Source of the DNA: Psychrobacillus sp044762745
GTDB taxonomy: Bacteria > Bacillota > Bacilli > Bacillales_A > Planococcaceae
NCBI RefSeq assembly: GCF_044762745.1
Contig: NZ_JBIWEX010000001.1
Span: 1 to 64,000, forward strand
Reading direction: 5' to 3'
DNA length: 64,000 bases
Below the pieces are notes generated by a model. It worked only from the letters and a program-made list of their open reading frames with translations. It ran no database searches and was not told the origin of the DNA. The position numbers and the translations under genes are program-made. Below, piece after piece: positions 1 through 8,874 of the stretch. The number at the start of each line of letters is the position of its first letter. Position 1 is the first letter of the stretch.

Positions 1-138
1 GCCTGTGGCTTTTCCAGATGGCAGTTCATGATGACATCGTTTGAGATTTTCATCGTTAAGTAAGTGCACAAGCGATGTGAACTTTATGTCCGGTCGTTCT
101 TTAGCTAATTCTGCTATCCTTATCAGTTTCGTTTCCAT
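1..138 (-). CDS. ltrA: Group II intron reverse transcriptase/maturase, N-terminal 46 residues (cut by window edge)
   Basis: Intron-encoded protein that reverse transcribes the spliced-out RNA during retrohoming and helps splicing as a maturase. Only the first 46 codons are present. The start ATG at 138 is preceded by GGAGG about 11 nt upstream. The stretch LKRCHHELPSGKATG matches the conserved N-terminal region just before the GVDG motif of group II intron reverse transcriptases (recognised from memory). The protein runs off the left edge of the window, so integrity of the YADD active site and the X and endonuclease domains cannot be judged. Confidence 0.75.
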   Translation of the reverse strand, partial: METKLIRIAELAKERPDIKFTSLVHLLNDENLKRCHHELPSGKATG

Positions 139-647
139 TTAAAATTCTACCTCCGTGTGTAGTAAATGTTGCCCTTCTAAGGGCGATTCAAGGTGGTTGC
201 CTTCCCTCCATCAGCATTACCCGACTTCATTGGTACTATGAAACCATCCGACTTCCTGCCGGGCATTTGGTCTTCTTGCTTTGTATCGCTTGTTAACCAT
301 ACTCTCTAAAAAAAAATTTTAGAAAGACCTAGCAGGACCTCCCGAGTTGCTACAACATATCAATGTATGACGTGCCAAGGTCTACGACTCCGAAGAAGTC
401 TCTACTCCCTTGCCATTACGATAGTAGAGATGTTGCTTTCTGTGCCCCAGAGCACATCAGCCTTCTTATCCGCGGCATTTCGAAGCTCAATCCCTTCAAC
501 CAATCGGCTTTCGGCCCATCACCTAACTGTCTACGCTTAAAGATGTGAGTTACCTCACACCCTCCAAGACTCGCTACGAGCGAATGGCTAGTTCTTACTC
601 GGTGGGAATCCCACCCACTATATGTTGCAACCTATGCTCGGTCGCTC
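1..647 (-). mobile_element. Group II intron, 5' part (domains I-III and start of the domain IV ORF)
   Basis: The minus strand carries about 510 nt of GC-richer, hairpin-rich sequence with no coding capacity, followed by the start of a group II intron maturase at 138. This is the usual layout: ribozyme domains I-III, then the ORF in domain IV. The most likely 5' end is near 647, where the minus strand reads GAGCGACC, similar to the GUGYG-type start of group II introns. Immediately upstream, at 648-700, is half of a family A intergenic repeat, which fits an exon-intron junction. The 3' part (rest of the ORF, domains V-VI) lies outside the window. The exact boundary is inferred and I did not fold the RNA. 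Confidence 0.72.
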
Positions 648-700
648 CTGGAGTCGCCGCCCTTCCGCTCCAATCTACGAAATTTGCTAGCTAACGACGC
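648..700. repeat. Family A intergenic repeat, one half (copy A1), interrupted by the group II intron
   Basis: The plus-strand sequence CTGGAGTCGCCGCCCTTCCG at 648-667 is nearly identical to one end of copy A2 (45951-45970) and to the reverse complement of copy A3 (46390 onward). Similarity continues outward as GCTAGCTAA, also present next to A3. Only one half is present; the other half would be expected beyond the 3' end of the intron, outside the window. Confidence 0.65.
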
Positions 701-723
701 ATTATTCCAATATTGGACTTAAT

Positions 724-770
724 AAAAAAAGCACAAGATGCCCTCGCTCAAACAGGGTCTTGTGCTTTTC
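724..770 (-). terminator. Intrinsic terminator of the pst-phoU operon
   Basis: Stem GCACAAGA (731-738) pairs with TCTTGTGC (758-765), with an inner CCCT/AGGG pairing, followed on the minus strand by seven T. It lies just downstream of the phoU stop. Confidence 0.85.
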
Positions 771-772
771 TT

Positions 773-1432
773 TTAGTTATTTAACTCGTAATGCTTACCT
801 TTTAGAAGATACAACAATCGCTCCGCTAAATTCGTTGCATGGTCTGCAGATCTTTCTAAGTAACGACAAACAAATGATAACTGCGTTACTTGACTAAGTT
901 GTTCTGGTTTCTGTACCCCTACATTAAGTAGCGTCCGAATAGCATGGCCATACAACTCATCTACTTCATCATCTTGTTTTGCAATTTTCCTTGCCTCATC
1001 CATATTTTCATGAATAAATGCATCTAATATTTGCTTTAACATTGCAATAGTTTTCACACGCATTTCATCAAGCAGATAAATAGGTTCAATATGTTCATCT
1101 TTTCCAATGCGAATCGTTTCTTTTGCAATATTAACCGCATAATCGCCAATGCGCTCCATATCAGAAGCAATTTTTACAAGCACCATTAGTCTTCTTAAAT
1201 CCTTCGCAACTGGTTGTTGTTTTGCAATTAACAAAATAACCCGATCATTAATTTCTTCTTCCATATGATTAATATGGATATCATGATTAATAACAGACAA
1301 TGCACCTTCAATATTACTGCCTAATAAGTAATCCATTGATGTGTTTAACGTATCAATTGCTGTATTGCTTAGTTCTATTAATAACTTTTGTACCTTTTGT
1401 AATTCTTCATCGAACTTCTCTCTACCCACCAT
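773..1432 (-). CDS. phoU: Phosphate-specific transport system accessory protein PhoU
   Basis: Negative modulator of phosphate signalling: works with PstSCAB so that the PhoR/PhoP system is off when phosphate is plentiful. At 219 residues the length is normal. Two three-helix PhoU repeats are visible, each with an E-x-x-D-type metal-binding motif: MERIGDYAVNIAKE and LERSADHATNLAER. Cytoplasmic, last gene of the pst operon, 18 bp after pstB, and followed by a strong terminator. The ATG at 1432 follows an AAGGGG Shine-Dalgarno sequence at a slightly long spacing. Confidence 0.95.
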   Translation of the reverse strand: MVGREKFDEELQKVQKLLIELSNTAIDTLNTSMDYLLGSNIEGALSVINHDIHINHMEEEINDRVILLIAKQQPVAKDLRRLMVLVKIASDMERIGDYAVNIAKETIRIGKDEHIEPIYLLDEMRVKTIAMLKQILDAFIHENMDEARKIAKQDDEVDELYGHAIRTLLNVGVQKPEQLSQVTQLSFVCRYLERSADHATNLAERLLYLLKGKHYELNN

Positions 1433-1450
1433 TTTTCATAACCCCTTTTC

Positions 1451-2254
1451 TTATCCGAATCGACCTGAAATATAATCTTCCGTACGTTTATCTTCCGGTG
1501 TAGAGAAAATAACATCGGTTTGATCAAACTCCACTACTTCACCAGACAAGAAAAATGCTGTTTTGTCTGAAATTCGAGCAGCTTGTTGCATATTGTGCGT
1601 TACAATAATAATTGAATAATCTTCTTTTAATTCTTGAATAAGTTCTTCTACTTTTAATGTAGAAATTGGGTCTAGTGCAGATGTAGGCTCATCCATTAAA
1701 ATAACATCCGGCTCAATTGCTAAACAACGTGCGATACAAATACGTTGTTGTTGTCCTCCTGATAGACTATAAGCATTCGTGTGCAAGCGGTCCTTAACTT
1801 CATCCCAAATAGCTGCTCCGCGTAAACTTTTTTCTACAATTTGATCTAAAATCTTTTTATTTTTGATTCCGTGAATTCTTGGACCATAAGCAATATTATC
1901 ATAAATGGATTTTGGAAATGGATTTGGTTTTTGGAATACCATTCCTACTTTTGTACGTAGCTCTTCCACGCCATAATCATTATCAAAAATATTACGTTCT
2001 CGATATAAAATTTTACCAGACGTTTTCACCGTAGGTACTAATTCTACCATACGATTTAATGTTTTTATATACGTTGATTTCCCACATCCAGAAGGTCCGA
2101 TAATCGCTGTTACTTCATTTTCTTTAATTTGCAAATTAATATCTTTTAGCGCATGGTGATTACCATACCATAAATTTAATTGTTGCGTATTATAGACGAG
2201 ACTTGATGTATTATCATTTTGTGTGTTGGACCCTTTTACTAACGATTGTACCAT
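1451..2254 (-). CDS. pstB: Phosphate ABC transporter ATP-binding protein PstB
   Basis: ATPase subunit of the high-affinity phosphate importer. The 267-residue protein has Walker A GPSGCGKST (residues 53-61), the signature LSGGQQQR (164-171) and Walker B ILMDEP (185-190). The alternating CARCLAIEPDVILMDEPTSA context is typical of PstB. The N-terminus is about 20 residues longer than the E. coli protein, as is usual in Bacillales. Follows pstA by 19 bp. B. subtilis has two consecutive pstB genes; here there is one. Confidence 0.97.
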   Translation of the reverse strand: MVQSLVKGSNTQNDNTSSLVYNTQQLNLWYGNHHALKDINLQIKENEVTAIIGPSGCGKSTYIKTLNRMVELVPTVKTSGKILYRERNIFDNDYGVEELRTKVGMVFQKPNPFPKSIYDNIAYGPRIHGIKNKKILDQIVEKSLRGAAIWDEVKDRLHTNAYSLSGGQQQRICIARCLAIEPDVILMDEPTSALDPISTLKVEELIQELKEDYSIIIVTHNMQQAARISDKTAFFLSGEVVEFDQTDVIFSTPEDKRTEDYISGRFG

Positions 2255-2273
2255 TATACTTCCCCCTAGTTAA

Positions 2274-3152
2274 TTAATACCTTTTTGAGAATTTGTTACG
2301 AATAAATATAGCGATTGAGTTCATGATCAATAAAAAGATCATTAAAACAAGAATTCCAGCCGCAGCTACAAATTGGAAGTCCTTTTGTGGACGTTTTGCC
2401 CAATCATAAATTTGCATTGGTAACGCAGTAAATTGGCTTAAAAGATCCGTTGGAAGAAACTGAATAATAACAGGAATCCCAATTACGATAAGTGGTGCTG
2501 TTTCTCCCACTGCTCGTGAAAGCGCCAAAATGGCACCTGTTAATATTCCTGGAAGTGCAGACGGCAATACAATTTTTAGAACTGTTTGCCATTTTGTAGC
2601 ACCCATACCATAAGATGCTTCCCTGATATCGTTTGGCACAGCGCGGATTGCTTCTTGTGATGCAACAATAATGACAGGAATTATTAACAAACTCATTGTA
2701 AGTCCTGCAGCTAAAATACTATTTCCTAGAGCCAGTGCACGAACAAAAATGGTTAAACCAAGTAACCCGAATACAATAGATGGAACTCCAGCAAGATTCG
2801 AGATATTCAACCTTATAAAATCACTCAATTTATTTTTCTTTGCATATTCTTCCAAATAAATAGCGGTTCCAACACCTAATATAATAGATACTGGTGCAAC
2901 TACGCACATTAACCAAATAGAACCAACAAGTGCGGCTTTAATCCCTGCTTTTGCAGGAAAACGAGAGCCAAAGTTTTGGAAAAATTCTGGCGTTAAATAG
3001 CCAACACCTTGTGTAATAATCCGATAAAACAATATGGCTAATGTAAGTAATGCGAATAATGTCGCAAAAAAGAAAATTACTTTAAAAATCTTATTAATGG
3101 TGAGGCGATTCACCATTCTTTTTACAACAGATTCATGATTTACATATTTCAT
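2274..3152 (-). CDS. pstA: Phosphate ABC transporter permease PstA
   Basis: One of two membrane subunits of the phosphate importer, with about six predicted membrane helices and the binding-protein-dependent transport loop (EAxxxLGA-type) seen as EASYGMGATKWQTV. I choose the ATG at 3152, which follows GGGAGGA by 7-8 nt and lies 2 nt after the pstC stop; a more upstream ATG at 3194 would overlap pstC by 41 bp and lacks a good ribosome binding site. The resulting 292-residue length fits the family. Confidence 0.95.
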   Translation of the reverse strand: MKYVNHESVVKRMVNRLTINKIFKVIFFFATLFALLTLAILFYRIITQGVGYLTPEFFQNFGSRFPAKAGIKAALVGSIWLMCVVAPVSIILGVGTAIYLEEYAKKNKLSDFIRLNISNLAGVPSIVFGLLGLTIFVRALALGNSILAAGLTMSLLIIPVIIVASQEAIRAVPNDIREASYGMGATKWQTVLKIVLPSALPGILTGAILALSRAVGETAPLIVIGIPVIIQFLPTDLLSQFTALPMQIYDWAKRPQKDFQFVAAAGILVLMIFLLIMNSIAIFIRNKFSKRY

Positions 3153-3153
3153 A

Positions 3154-4101
3154 TTAATATTCCTCCCGATATTTTTTCGAAATAGCGTGAGCAATTAGAT
3201 TCATTACCAGTGTAAATAAGAACAATGTAAAACCTACTGAGTAAATAGAATAGTAAATAGTTGTTCCGTAGCCCGCATCACCAGAAGAAATTTGTACAAT
3301 ATACGCAGTCATCGTTTGAATCGATCCAGTCACATCAAAGTCGAATTTTGGCGTAGATCCTCCGGCAAGTGAAACAATCATTGTCTCTCCAATTGCTCGT
3401 GAAATGGCAAGTACAATAGAAGCAATGATCCCAGATAGAGCGGCTGGCAATACTACTTTTAGCGCTACTTCCAATTTAGTTGACCCCATTGCGAGTGCAC
3501 CTTCACGAATCGAATTAGGTACAGATGACATTGCATCTTCAGATAAAGATGCAATCATTGGTAAAATCATTATTCCAACAACAATACCTGGACTTAAAGC
3601 ATTAAATATTTTTAGATCTGGAATAAATTGTTGCAATAATGGCGTTACAAATGTCAAAGCAAAGAAACCATAAACAATTGTCGGAATTCCAGCTAATACT
3701 TCTAATATTGGTTTGATAATTCTTCTTGTAGTATCTGAAGCATATTCACTTAAGAATATGGCTGAGCTTATACCAAATGGTACTGCTACAATCGCTGCTA
3801 TTATTGTTACTTTTAATGTTCCAGCAATTAAAGGAAGAATACCGAATGTAGGTGCTTTACTAGAGAACGGATACCACTCGGTTCCAAATAAAAAGCTTAA
3901 CACCGGAATTTCCTTGAAGAAAATAACCGTTTCAACTATCAAAGTTGCGACAATTCCAATTGTCGTTAAAACAGAAATAGAAGCAATTAAAAATAAAATG
4001 GCTGGTATTAACTTTTCCACCATTTGTTTTTGCTTCTTACTGTTTGATTTTGCAATTAGCTCTTGCACTGATGGTTGATCAGATACTTGTTTTTGAGCCA
4101 T
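3154..4101 (-). CDS. pstC: Phosphate ABC transporter permease PstC
   Basis: Partner permease of PstA, forming the membrane channel for phosphate. Six hydrophobic segments and the EAA-type loop EGALAMGSTKLEVALKV are visible. The start at 4101 (MAQKQV) follows GGGGGAT at good spacing; the longer frame to 4143 adds an implausible hydrophobic leader over the intergenic region. 315 residues. Separated from pstS by 85 bp containing a small hairpin. Confidence 0.95.
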   Translation of the reverse strand: MAQKQVSDQPSVQELIAKSNSKKQKQMVEKLIPAILFLIASISVLTTIGIVATLIVETVIFFKEIPVLSFLFGTEWYPFSSKAPTFGILPLIAGTLKVTIIAAIVAVPFGISSAIFLSEYASDTTRRIIKPILEVLAGIPTIVYGFFALTFVTPLLQQFIPDLKIFNALSPGIVVGIMILPMIASLSEDAMSSVPNSIREGALAMGSTKLEVALKVVLPAALSGIIASIVLAISRAIGETMIVSLAGGSTPKFDFDVTGSIQTMTAYIVQISSGDAGYGTTIYYSIYSVGFTLFLFTLVMNLIAHAISKKYREEY

Positions 4102-4130
4102 TGTGAATCCCCCTTTTACCAAAACGTAAG

Positions 4131-4154
4131 AAAAGAGTAGCAATTATGCTACTC
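4131..4154 (-). terminator. Small hairpin in the pstS-pstC gap, possible attenuator or mRNA stabiliser
   Basis: GAGTAGCA (4135-4142) pairs perfectly with TGCTACTC (4147-4154) around a 4-nt loop; on the minus strand it is followed by TTTTCTTA. Such hairpins after the binding-protein gene often give excess binding protein over permease, either by partial termination or by protecting the 3' end of the upstream mRNA. Function here is inferred. Confidence 0.6.
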
Positions 4155-4186
4155 ATTCACTTACAATCGGTTTACCTTTTTCAAAC

Positions 4187-5158
4187 TTATTTTAAACCTT
4201 CTAAAGTAGTTAAACCTGCTTCATAATCTGCAGCCGGAAGACTTACATATCCAACAGCTTCAGCCATATCGCCTGCATATTCAAGTGAATATTTCATGAA
4301 ATCATAAAATGCTGGGTTTTCAGAAAGTGCACTGTTTTTGGCATAAACGAATAATGGACGTGATAGTGGAGAGTACTCTCCTGATTCAATTGTTTGATTG
4401 TTCGGTTCTACACCGTTCACATGAACTGCTTGTAAAGTATCTTGGTTAGCTAAGTAGTATGCAAATCCAAAGAAACCAATTGCATTTTTATCTGCTTGTA
4501 CACCTTGTACTAATACGTTGTCATCTTCTGAAAGAGTTGCAGATTTAACAAGATCTTCTCCATCAAGAATTACTTCATCAAAGTAATCATATGTTCCTGA
4601 ATCTGTACCAGGGGAATAGAATACTACTTCTTCAGCTGGCCATGCTGGGTTAATATCAGACCATTTTTTAGCAGTTCCATCTTCAACCCATAATTTTTTA
4701 AGATCTTCTACTGTTAAATCTTTTGCCCAGTCATTATCTTTGTTTATTACAACTGTAAGACCGTCATTAGCTATTTTGAATTCAGTGAAGTCAATACCTG
4801 CATCTGCAAGTGCTTTAGCTTCTTCTTCTTTAATAGGGCGAGATGCATTTGAGAAATCCGTTTCGCCAGCGATGAATTTTTTAAAACCGCCGCCTGTTCC
4901 AGATACTCCAACTGTTACTTGAACTTTACTTTGTACGCCACCATATTCTTCAACAAGTGCTTCTGTAATTGGAGCTACAGTACTTGAACCGTCACCAGAT
5001 ACAGATCCTTCAATAGCTGCTACTTCTTCAACAGGTTTTTCAGTTGAAGTGTCAGCTGGTGTTTCTGTTGGTGTTTCTTTAGCAGTATTTCCACAAGCTC
5101 CAAGCGCAAGCGCTGAACCAACCATTGTTGTCGCTAATAAGTATTTCCAGTTTTTCAT
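4187..5158 (-). CDS. pstS: Phosphate-binding lipoprotein PstS
   Basis: Extracytoplasmic phosphate receptor of the PstSCAB importer, tethered to the membrane by a lipid. The signal peptide ends in a lipobox LGAC with the modified cysteine at residue 22, followed by a Thr/Glu/Pro-rich linker and a periplasmic-binding-protein type 2 fold. The phosphate-contact segment SGDGSSTVAPITEAL and the GTDSGTYDYF motif are present. 323 residues. First gene of the operon behind a Pho box, so expected to be strongly induced by phosphate limitation. Confidence 0.96.
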   Translation of the reverse strand: MKNWKYLLATTMVGSALALGACGNTAKETPTETPADTSTEKPVEEVAAIEGSVSGDGSSTVAPITEALVEEYGGVQSKVQVTVGVSGTGGGFKKFIAGETDFSNASRPIKEEEAKALADAGIDFTEFKIANDGLTVVINKDNDWAKDLTVEDLKKLWVEDGTAKKWSDINPAWPAEEVVFYSPGTDSGTYDYFDEVILDGEDLVKSATLSEDDNVLVQGVQADKNAIGFFGFAYYLANQDTLQAVHVNGVEPNNQTIESGEYSPLSRPLFVYAKNSALSENPAFYDFMKYSLEYAGDMAEAVGYVSLPAADYEAGLTTLEGLK

Positions 5159-5223
5159 CAGGTAAATCCCCCTAAAATTATGTTTTTCTTTTCTTTGTTA
5201 CAAAAACTACTTTAAAGGTTACA

Positions 5224-5262
5224 TGTTGAGTCTGTATGAATCTATTGTAAAGGTTTTGTAAA
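5224..5262 (-). promoter_or_regulatory. Pho box (PhoP binding repeats) upstream of pstS
   Basis: On the minus strand four TT(A/C/T)ACA-like hexamers occur at exact 11-bp spacing: TTTACA (5262-5257), TTTACA (5251-5246), TTCATA (5240-5235) and TCAACA (5229-5224). This matches the known direct-repeat architecture bound by PhoP dimers in Bacillus. It lies 66-104 bp upstream of the pstS start. Confidence 0.85.
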
Positions 5263-5288
5263 CAGTAAAACATTTTGATTAAAAATAG

Positions 5289-5333
5289 AAAAAACCGGTC
5301 AATCTATTCATTTAATAGGATGACCAGTTTTTT
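5289..5333 (-). terminator. Intrinsic terminator after pbpA
   Basis: AAAACCGGTCAATCTATT pairs with AATAGGATGACCAGTTTT (small mismatches), with T-rich flanks on both strands. It separates pbpA from the pst operon promoter. Confidence 0.8.
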
Positions 5334-5338
5334 CGAGT

Positions 5339-7573
5339 TTATTCTGCTTGTTCTTCATCAATCGAATCGTTTGTAAACGGCGGTTTAATGAGTGATGTTG
5401 CTGTAGACTCATTTTCCTTTAAAGCATTATTTTTTTGTTTTATCTCAAAATATTTGTCGACTAATTCTCGAGCGATTGGAGTTAGAAAGTTAGTTTTGTA
5501 ACTAGACTCTAATGATGCCTGTGGAACGACAATTGCATATGCTATTTCTGGATTATCATATGGAGCAAATCCAATATGAGTTAAATTGACAGTATTGAAA
5601 CTTTTCCTTAATTCGGGATCCGTATAAAAAGATTGTGCTGTTCCTGTTTTACCAGCTGCTGTATAAGGTGCACTTGCAAAAGCTGAACGAGCAGACCCTT
5701 TACTACCAAAATATACTCGTTGCATCCCTTGACGGACTCGCTCAATTTCTGCTCTTGTATTATCTACTGTATTTAATATATTAGGTGCCATTTCTTTCAC
5801 AATTTTCCCTAGCTGTACTCCATCAGGAGACGGTTCTCTAATTTCTTTTACAACATGGGGCTGAATCCGACTTCCTCCGTTCGCAAGCGTTGCCGCGAAT
5901 TGAGCAAGTTGTAAAGGAGTGTACGTATCATATTGACCGATAGCTAAGTCAAGTAGTTTCCCCATTTCTATACCGCCCTCAACTCCGGATACTTCTCCCG
6001 GTAAATCAATGCCAGTTGGAACGCCAAGCCCTAATTGCGCGTAACCATTGCGCATTTTCTGGAATGCTTCTGGTCCGAAATTTATCCCTTGATTTGGCTG
6101 ATAAGTTCGACCGGCTATACCATATGCAATTTGGAACATATAAGAGTTGGAAGAACGTTCAAGTGCTTCTAAATCATTCATTGGAATTCTACCAGACCGG
6201 TTAAATACAGAACTTTTTGGATTAGAACCTTTTATGCGGATCGGCTGGTCTATTAATGTCTGACCAGGGGACAACGCATTTTCACGATAACCAGTAAGTA
6301 CCGTACCAGGTTTTATTGTAGAACCAACTTCATATGCCGTTGTAAAAGCTGCAAATGCATAATCTCGAACTGTCGGTTTTCCCGTTTCTGAATCTTTGAC
6401 AATTTGCTTTCCTACTAATGATAATACTTCTCCGGTATATGGATCTAGCATTATTAAAAATGCTCTGTCTAAATATTTGGTACCCGCATTATTTTTTTTC
6501 ATCTCTAATAATTTTTTTTCTAATATGGTTTCCATTTCGGTTTGGAGTTCACTATTTATTGTTAATACGAGGTCCTTTCCCGGTTCTCCTTCATAAACAG
6601 TTTTAATGTCGACTACCCGGCCTTTTCCATCTGTGATATTTTTGACAACACTTTTTTGACCTTGCAGCACTTCTTCATATTGTTGCTCAATATAACTTTT
6701 TCCGACACGATCGTTTCGCGAGTAGTCTCTTGATAAGAAATAGTCTAACCGATTTTTCGGAATCCCCTCTTTTGGTAAGGTCGTTGTTCCTAAAATGGCC
6801 AGTGTGGAATTTTTAACGCGTCTCCAATCGGTTGTTGTATTAACACCTTTTAAATCTCCTAAACGCTCCGATACACGCGCGAATTCTTCTACCGTCACTT
6901 CTTCAGAAATTTGGCCTGGTTTAAGTTCTTTTTTCGCGACGTCTCCTCCTTTAATAATTTGCGGGGAAAGTGCATAACCAGAAGCCATTTCACGATAAAT
7001 AGCTATTATTTCTAATTCTTGGGGTGTAAACGAATTCAATTGTTCTTCTGTAATTTTGCTTCGTATCAACCGATTAATCGCAGCATTTTTTTCTTTTTTC
7101 GACAAGTCTTCGTCGTTTTCAATTTCATTGCGTTCTTTCGTTGTTACTAAATCATTCGCTTCTTCGCTATGTTTAAATAACCAAAAATCTTGTAAGTCGC
7201 TTTTTGTTATAGCATTTATATCCTTTTCGATAAGCAAGCTTAGTGTTTCTGCTATTTCATACATATCTTTTGCGGTGGTCGTTTGCATTTTTGTATACGT
7301 AATCGCTTTTTGCGGTTTATTGTCTACTAAAATTCGACCTTCGCTATCAAAAATACGACCTCGAGGTACGCTTGTATTGACCGGGACTTCTTCTGTTCTT
7401 TCTATTTCTCTCGTATAGTCATCACCTTTTACTATTTGTAAATAGCCTAGACGTAATATTAACATCGTAAAAAGAATGAAGATGGAAAAGAAAAGTATAT
7501 TCATACGAAAAGTAATATTAGCTCGTTGTTTTGCTTTCACGCTTTGTGCACGTTTATTAGTAATTTTACGCAT
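5339..7573 (-). CDS. pbpA: Class B penicillin-binding protein (transpeptidase), PbpA/PBP2 family
   Basis: Cell-wall transpeptidase that cross-links peptidoglycan strands outside the membrane, of the elongation-type class B group. The 744-residue protein has an N-terminal membrane anchor (about residues 24-45), a dimerisation domain starting at PRGRIFD, and a transpeptidase domain with the active-site serine in STIKP (Ser418), the SSN triad (474-476) and KTG (642-644). The ATG at 7573 follows GTAGGTG; the upstream extension to 7624 runs into the sodA terminator. The location between sodA and pst matches B. subtilis pbpA. Confidence 0.93.
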   Translation of the reverse strand: MRKITNKRAQSVKAKQRANITFRMNILFFSIFILFTMLILRLGYLQIVKGDDYTREIERTEEVPVNTSVPRGRIFDSEGRILVDNKPQKAITYTKMQTTTAKDMYEIAETLSLLIEKDINAITKSDLQDFWLFKHSEEANDLVTTKERNEIENDEDLSKKEKNAAINRLIRSKITEEQLNSFTPQELEIIAIYREMASGYALSPQIIKGGDVAKKELKPGQISEEVTVEEFARVSERLGDLKGVNTTTDWRRVKNSTLAILGTTTLPKEGIPKNRLDYFLSRDYSRNDRVGKSYIEQQYEEVLQGQKSVVKNITDGKGRVVDIKTVYEGEPGKDLVLTINSELQTEMETILEKKLLEMKKNNAGTKYLDRAFLIMLDPYTGEVLSLVGKQIVKDSETGKPTVRDYAFAAFTTAYEVGSTIKPGTVLTGYRENALSPGQTLIDQPIRIKGSNPKSSVFNRSGRIPMNDLEALERSSNSYMFQIAYGIAGRTYQPNQGINFGPEAFQKMRNGYAQLGLGVPTGIDLPGEVSGVEGGIEMGKLLDLAIGQYDTYTPLQLAQFAATLANGGSRIQPHVVKEIREPSPDGVQLGKIVKEMAPNILNTVDNTRAEIERVRQGMQRVYFGSKGSARSAFASAPYTAAGKTGTAQSFYTDPELRKSFNTVNLTHIGFAPYDNPEIAYAIVVPQASLESSYKTNFLTPIARELVDKYFEIKQKNNALKENESTATSLIKPPFTNDSIDEEQAE

Positions 7574-7611
7574 AAGTTCACCTACTTTGTTATTAGCTTT
7601 TATTGTAACAT

Positions 7612-7647
7612 AAAAAGCACACACTTTTAGACGTAAAAGTGTGTGCT
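7612..7647 (-). terminator. Intrinsic terminator of sodA
   Basis: AGCACACACTTTTA (7616-7629) pairs perfectly with TAAAAGTGTGTGCT (7634-7647) around loop GACG; the minus strand then reads TTTTTA. Confidence 0.88.
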
Positions 7648-7668
7648 AAGTTTCTTTTTAGTATGAAA

Positions 7669-8277
7669 TTATTTTGAAGCCTCGAAACGTTTTGATACTT
7701 CATCCCAATTTACTACATTCCAGAACGATCCGATGTAGTCAGGACGACGGTTTTGGTAGTTTAAGTAGTAAGCATGCTCCCAAACGTCTAATCCTAATAA
7801 TGGTGTTTTACCTTCCATGATTGGTGAATCTTGGTTAGCTGTAGAAGAAACTTCTAATTCTCCATTAGCAACGGATAACCAAGCCCAGCCTGAACCGAAA
7901 CGAGTTGTTGCAGCTTTAGCAAACTCTTCTTTAAAAGCATCAAAGCTACCGAATTTAGCATCGATTGCTGATGCTAGTTCACCAGTTGGATTTCCACCAC
8001 CGTTTGGTGAAAGGATTTGCCAGAATAGTGTGTGGTTTGCATGTCCTCCACCATTATTGCGAACTGCTGTTTTAATGTCTTCTGGAAGAGCGTCTAAGTT
8101 AGCGATTAACTCTTCTACTGACTTGCTTTCTAAATCCGCTTTACCCGCTACTGCGTTATTTAAGTTTGTTACATATGTGTTATGATGTTTCGTGTGATGA
8201 ATATTCATCGTCTCTTTATCGATATGTGGTTCTAGTGCGTCGTACGCGTAAGGTAATTGTGGTAATTCGTATGCCAT
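7669..8277 (-). CDS. sodA: Superoxide dismutase (Mn-type), SodA
   Basis: Converts superoxide to hydrogen peroxide and oxygen in the cytoplasm. The 202-residue protein has the metal-ligand signature DVWEHAYY near residue 166 and the conserved histidine in NIHHTKHHNTYV (His27). The GGHANHTLFW segment contains another ligand. The residues look Mn/cambialistic rather than strictly Fe. The ATG follows AGGAGG. Monocistronic: a terminator follows, and yqgC upstream is separated by 114 bp. Confidence 0.97.
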   Translation of the reverse strand: MAYELPQLPYAYDALEPHIDKETMNIHHTKHHNTYVTNLNNAVAGKADLESKSVEELIANLDALPEDIKTAVRNNGGGHANHTLFWQILSPNGGGNPTGELASAIDAKFGSFDAFKEEFAKAATTRFGSGWAWLSVANGELEVSSTANQDSPIMEGKTPLLGLDVWEHAYYLNYQNRRPDYIGSFWNVVNWDEVSKRFEASK

Positions 8278-8391
8278 TTTTGTTTCCTCCTAAAGAATAT
8301 TTTAGAAAATTCTTTCCGTATATTAGCGTATCAAAATAACAGAAAACCTTCAACGAAAATAACCTATTATATTCTCATACTTTTGACTGAA

Positions 8392-8874
8392 CTAGATAAA
8401 CATGATAAAAATAACAAGCATCACGGCTAGAATTATAATTTTCACAACAGTAGATGTTAGAAATCCAATTAACGAACCGACCCCAGATTTAAGTGCTTGT
8501 TTCAAGCCTTCTCTCGTAACGATCAACTCTGCAAGTACAGCAAAAAGAAATGGTCCGATTAAAATACCTGCAACCGGAATCACAAATGGCCCGAAGATCA
8601 ACCCAATCGTACTTCCCCATACCCCTGCCTTCGTTCCTCCAAATTTCTTTACTCCGAAAGCATTCGCAGCCATATCAGCACTAAATAGTAAAACAATGAA
8701 TAAAGCTTGAATTACCCAAAATAACCAACCTAACTCGGAAAAAGAGAAAAACAGTCCATATATAACGTATCCAAGCAGCATGAAAACAACCGACGGAATA
8801 ATCGGGTAAAACGTTCCGATAAAAGCAACAACAAAACTTGCAACTATTAAAATCCAACCAAATATGGCAATCAT
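8392..8874 (-). CDS. yqgC: DUF456 membrane protein YqgC
   Basis: Small integral membrane protein of 160 residues with about four to five hydrophobic segments and very few charged residues. It belongs to the DUF456 family; B. subtilis YqgC occupies the same place next to sodA. The glycine-rich segment KKFGGTKAGVWGSTIG is the conserved core. Function unknown. Its ATG overlaps the stop of the upstream Na/Pi cotransporter by 4 bp (ATGA), so the two are translationally coupled. Confidence 0.85.
   Translation of the reverse strand: MIAIFGWILIVASFVVAFIGTFYPIIPSVVFMLLGYVIYGLFFSFSELGWLFWVIQALFIVLLFSADMAANAFGVKKFGGTKAGVWGSTIGLIFGPFVIPVAGILIGPFLFAVLAELIVTREGLKQALKSGVGSLIGFLTSTVVKIIILAVMLVIFIMFI

Noticed and set aside
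363..548. 61-codon frame inside the intron region
   Set aside because: Runs antisense through the ribozyme domain; no RBS.
3404..4078. Long open frames on the plus strand opposite pstC
   Set aside because: Antisense shadows of pstC with no ribosome binding site and hydrophobic, low-complexity translations.
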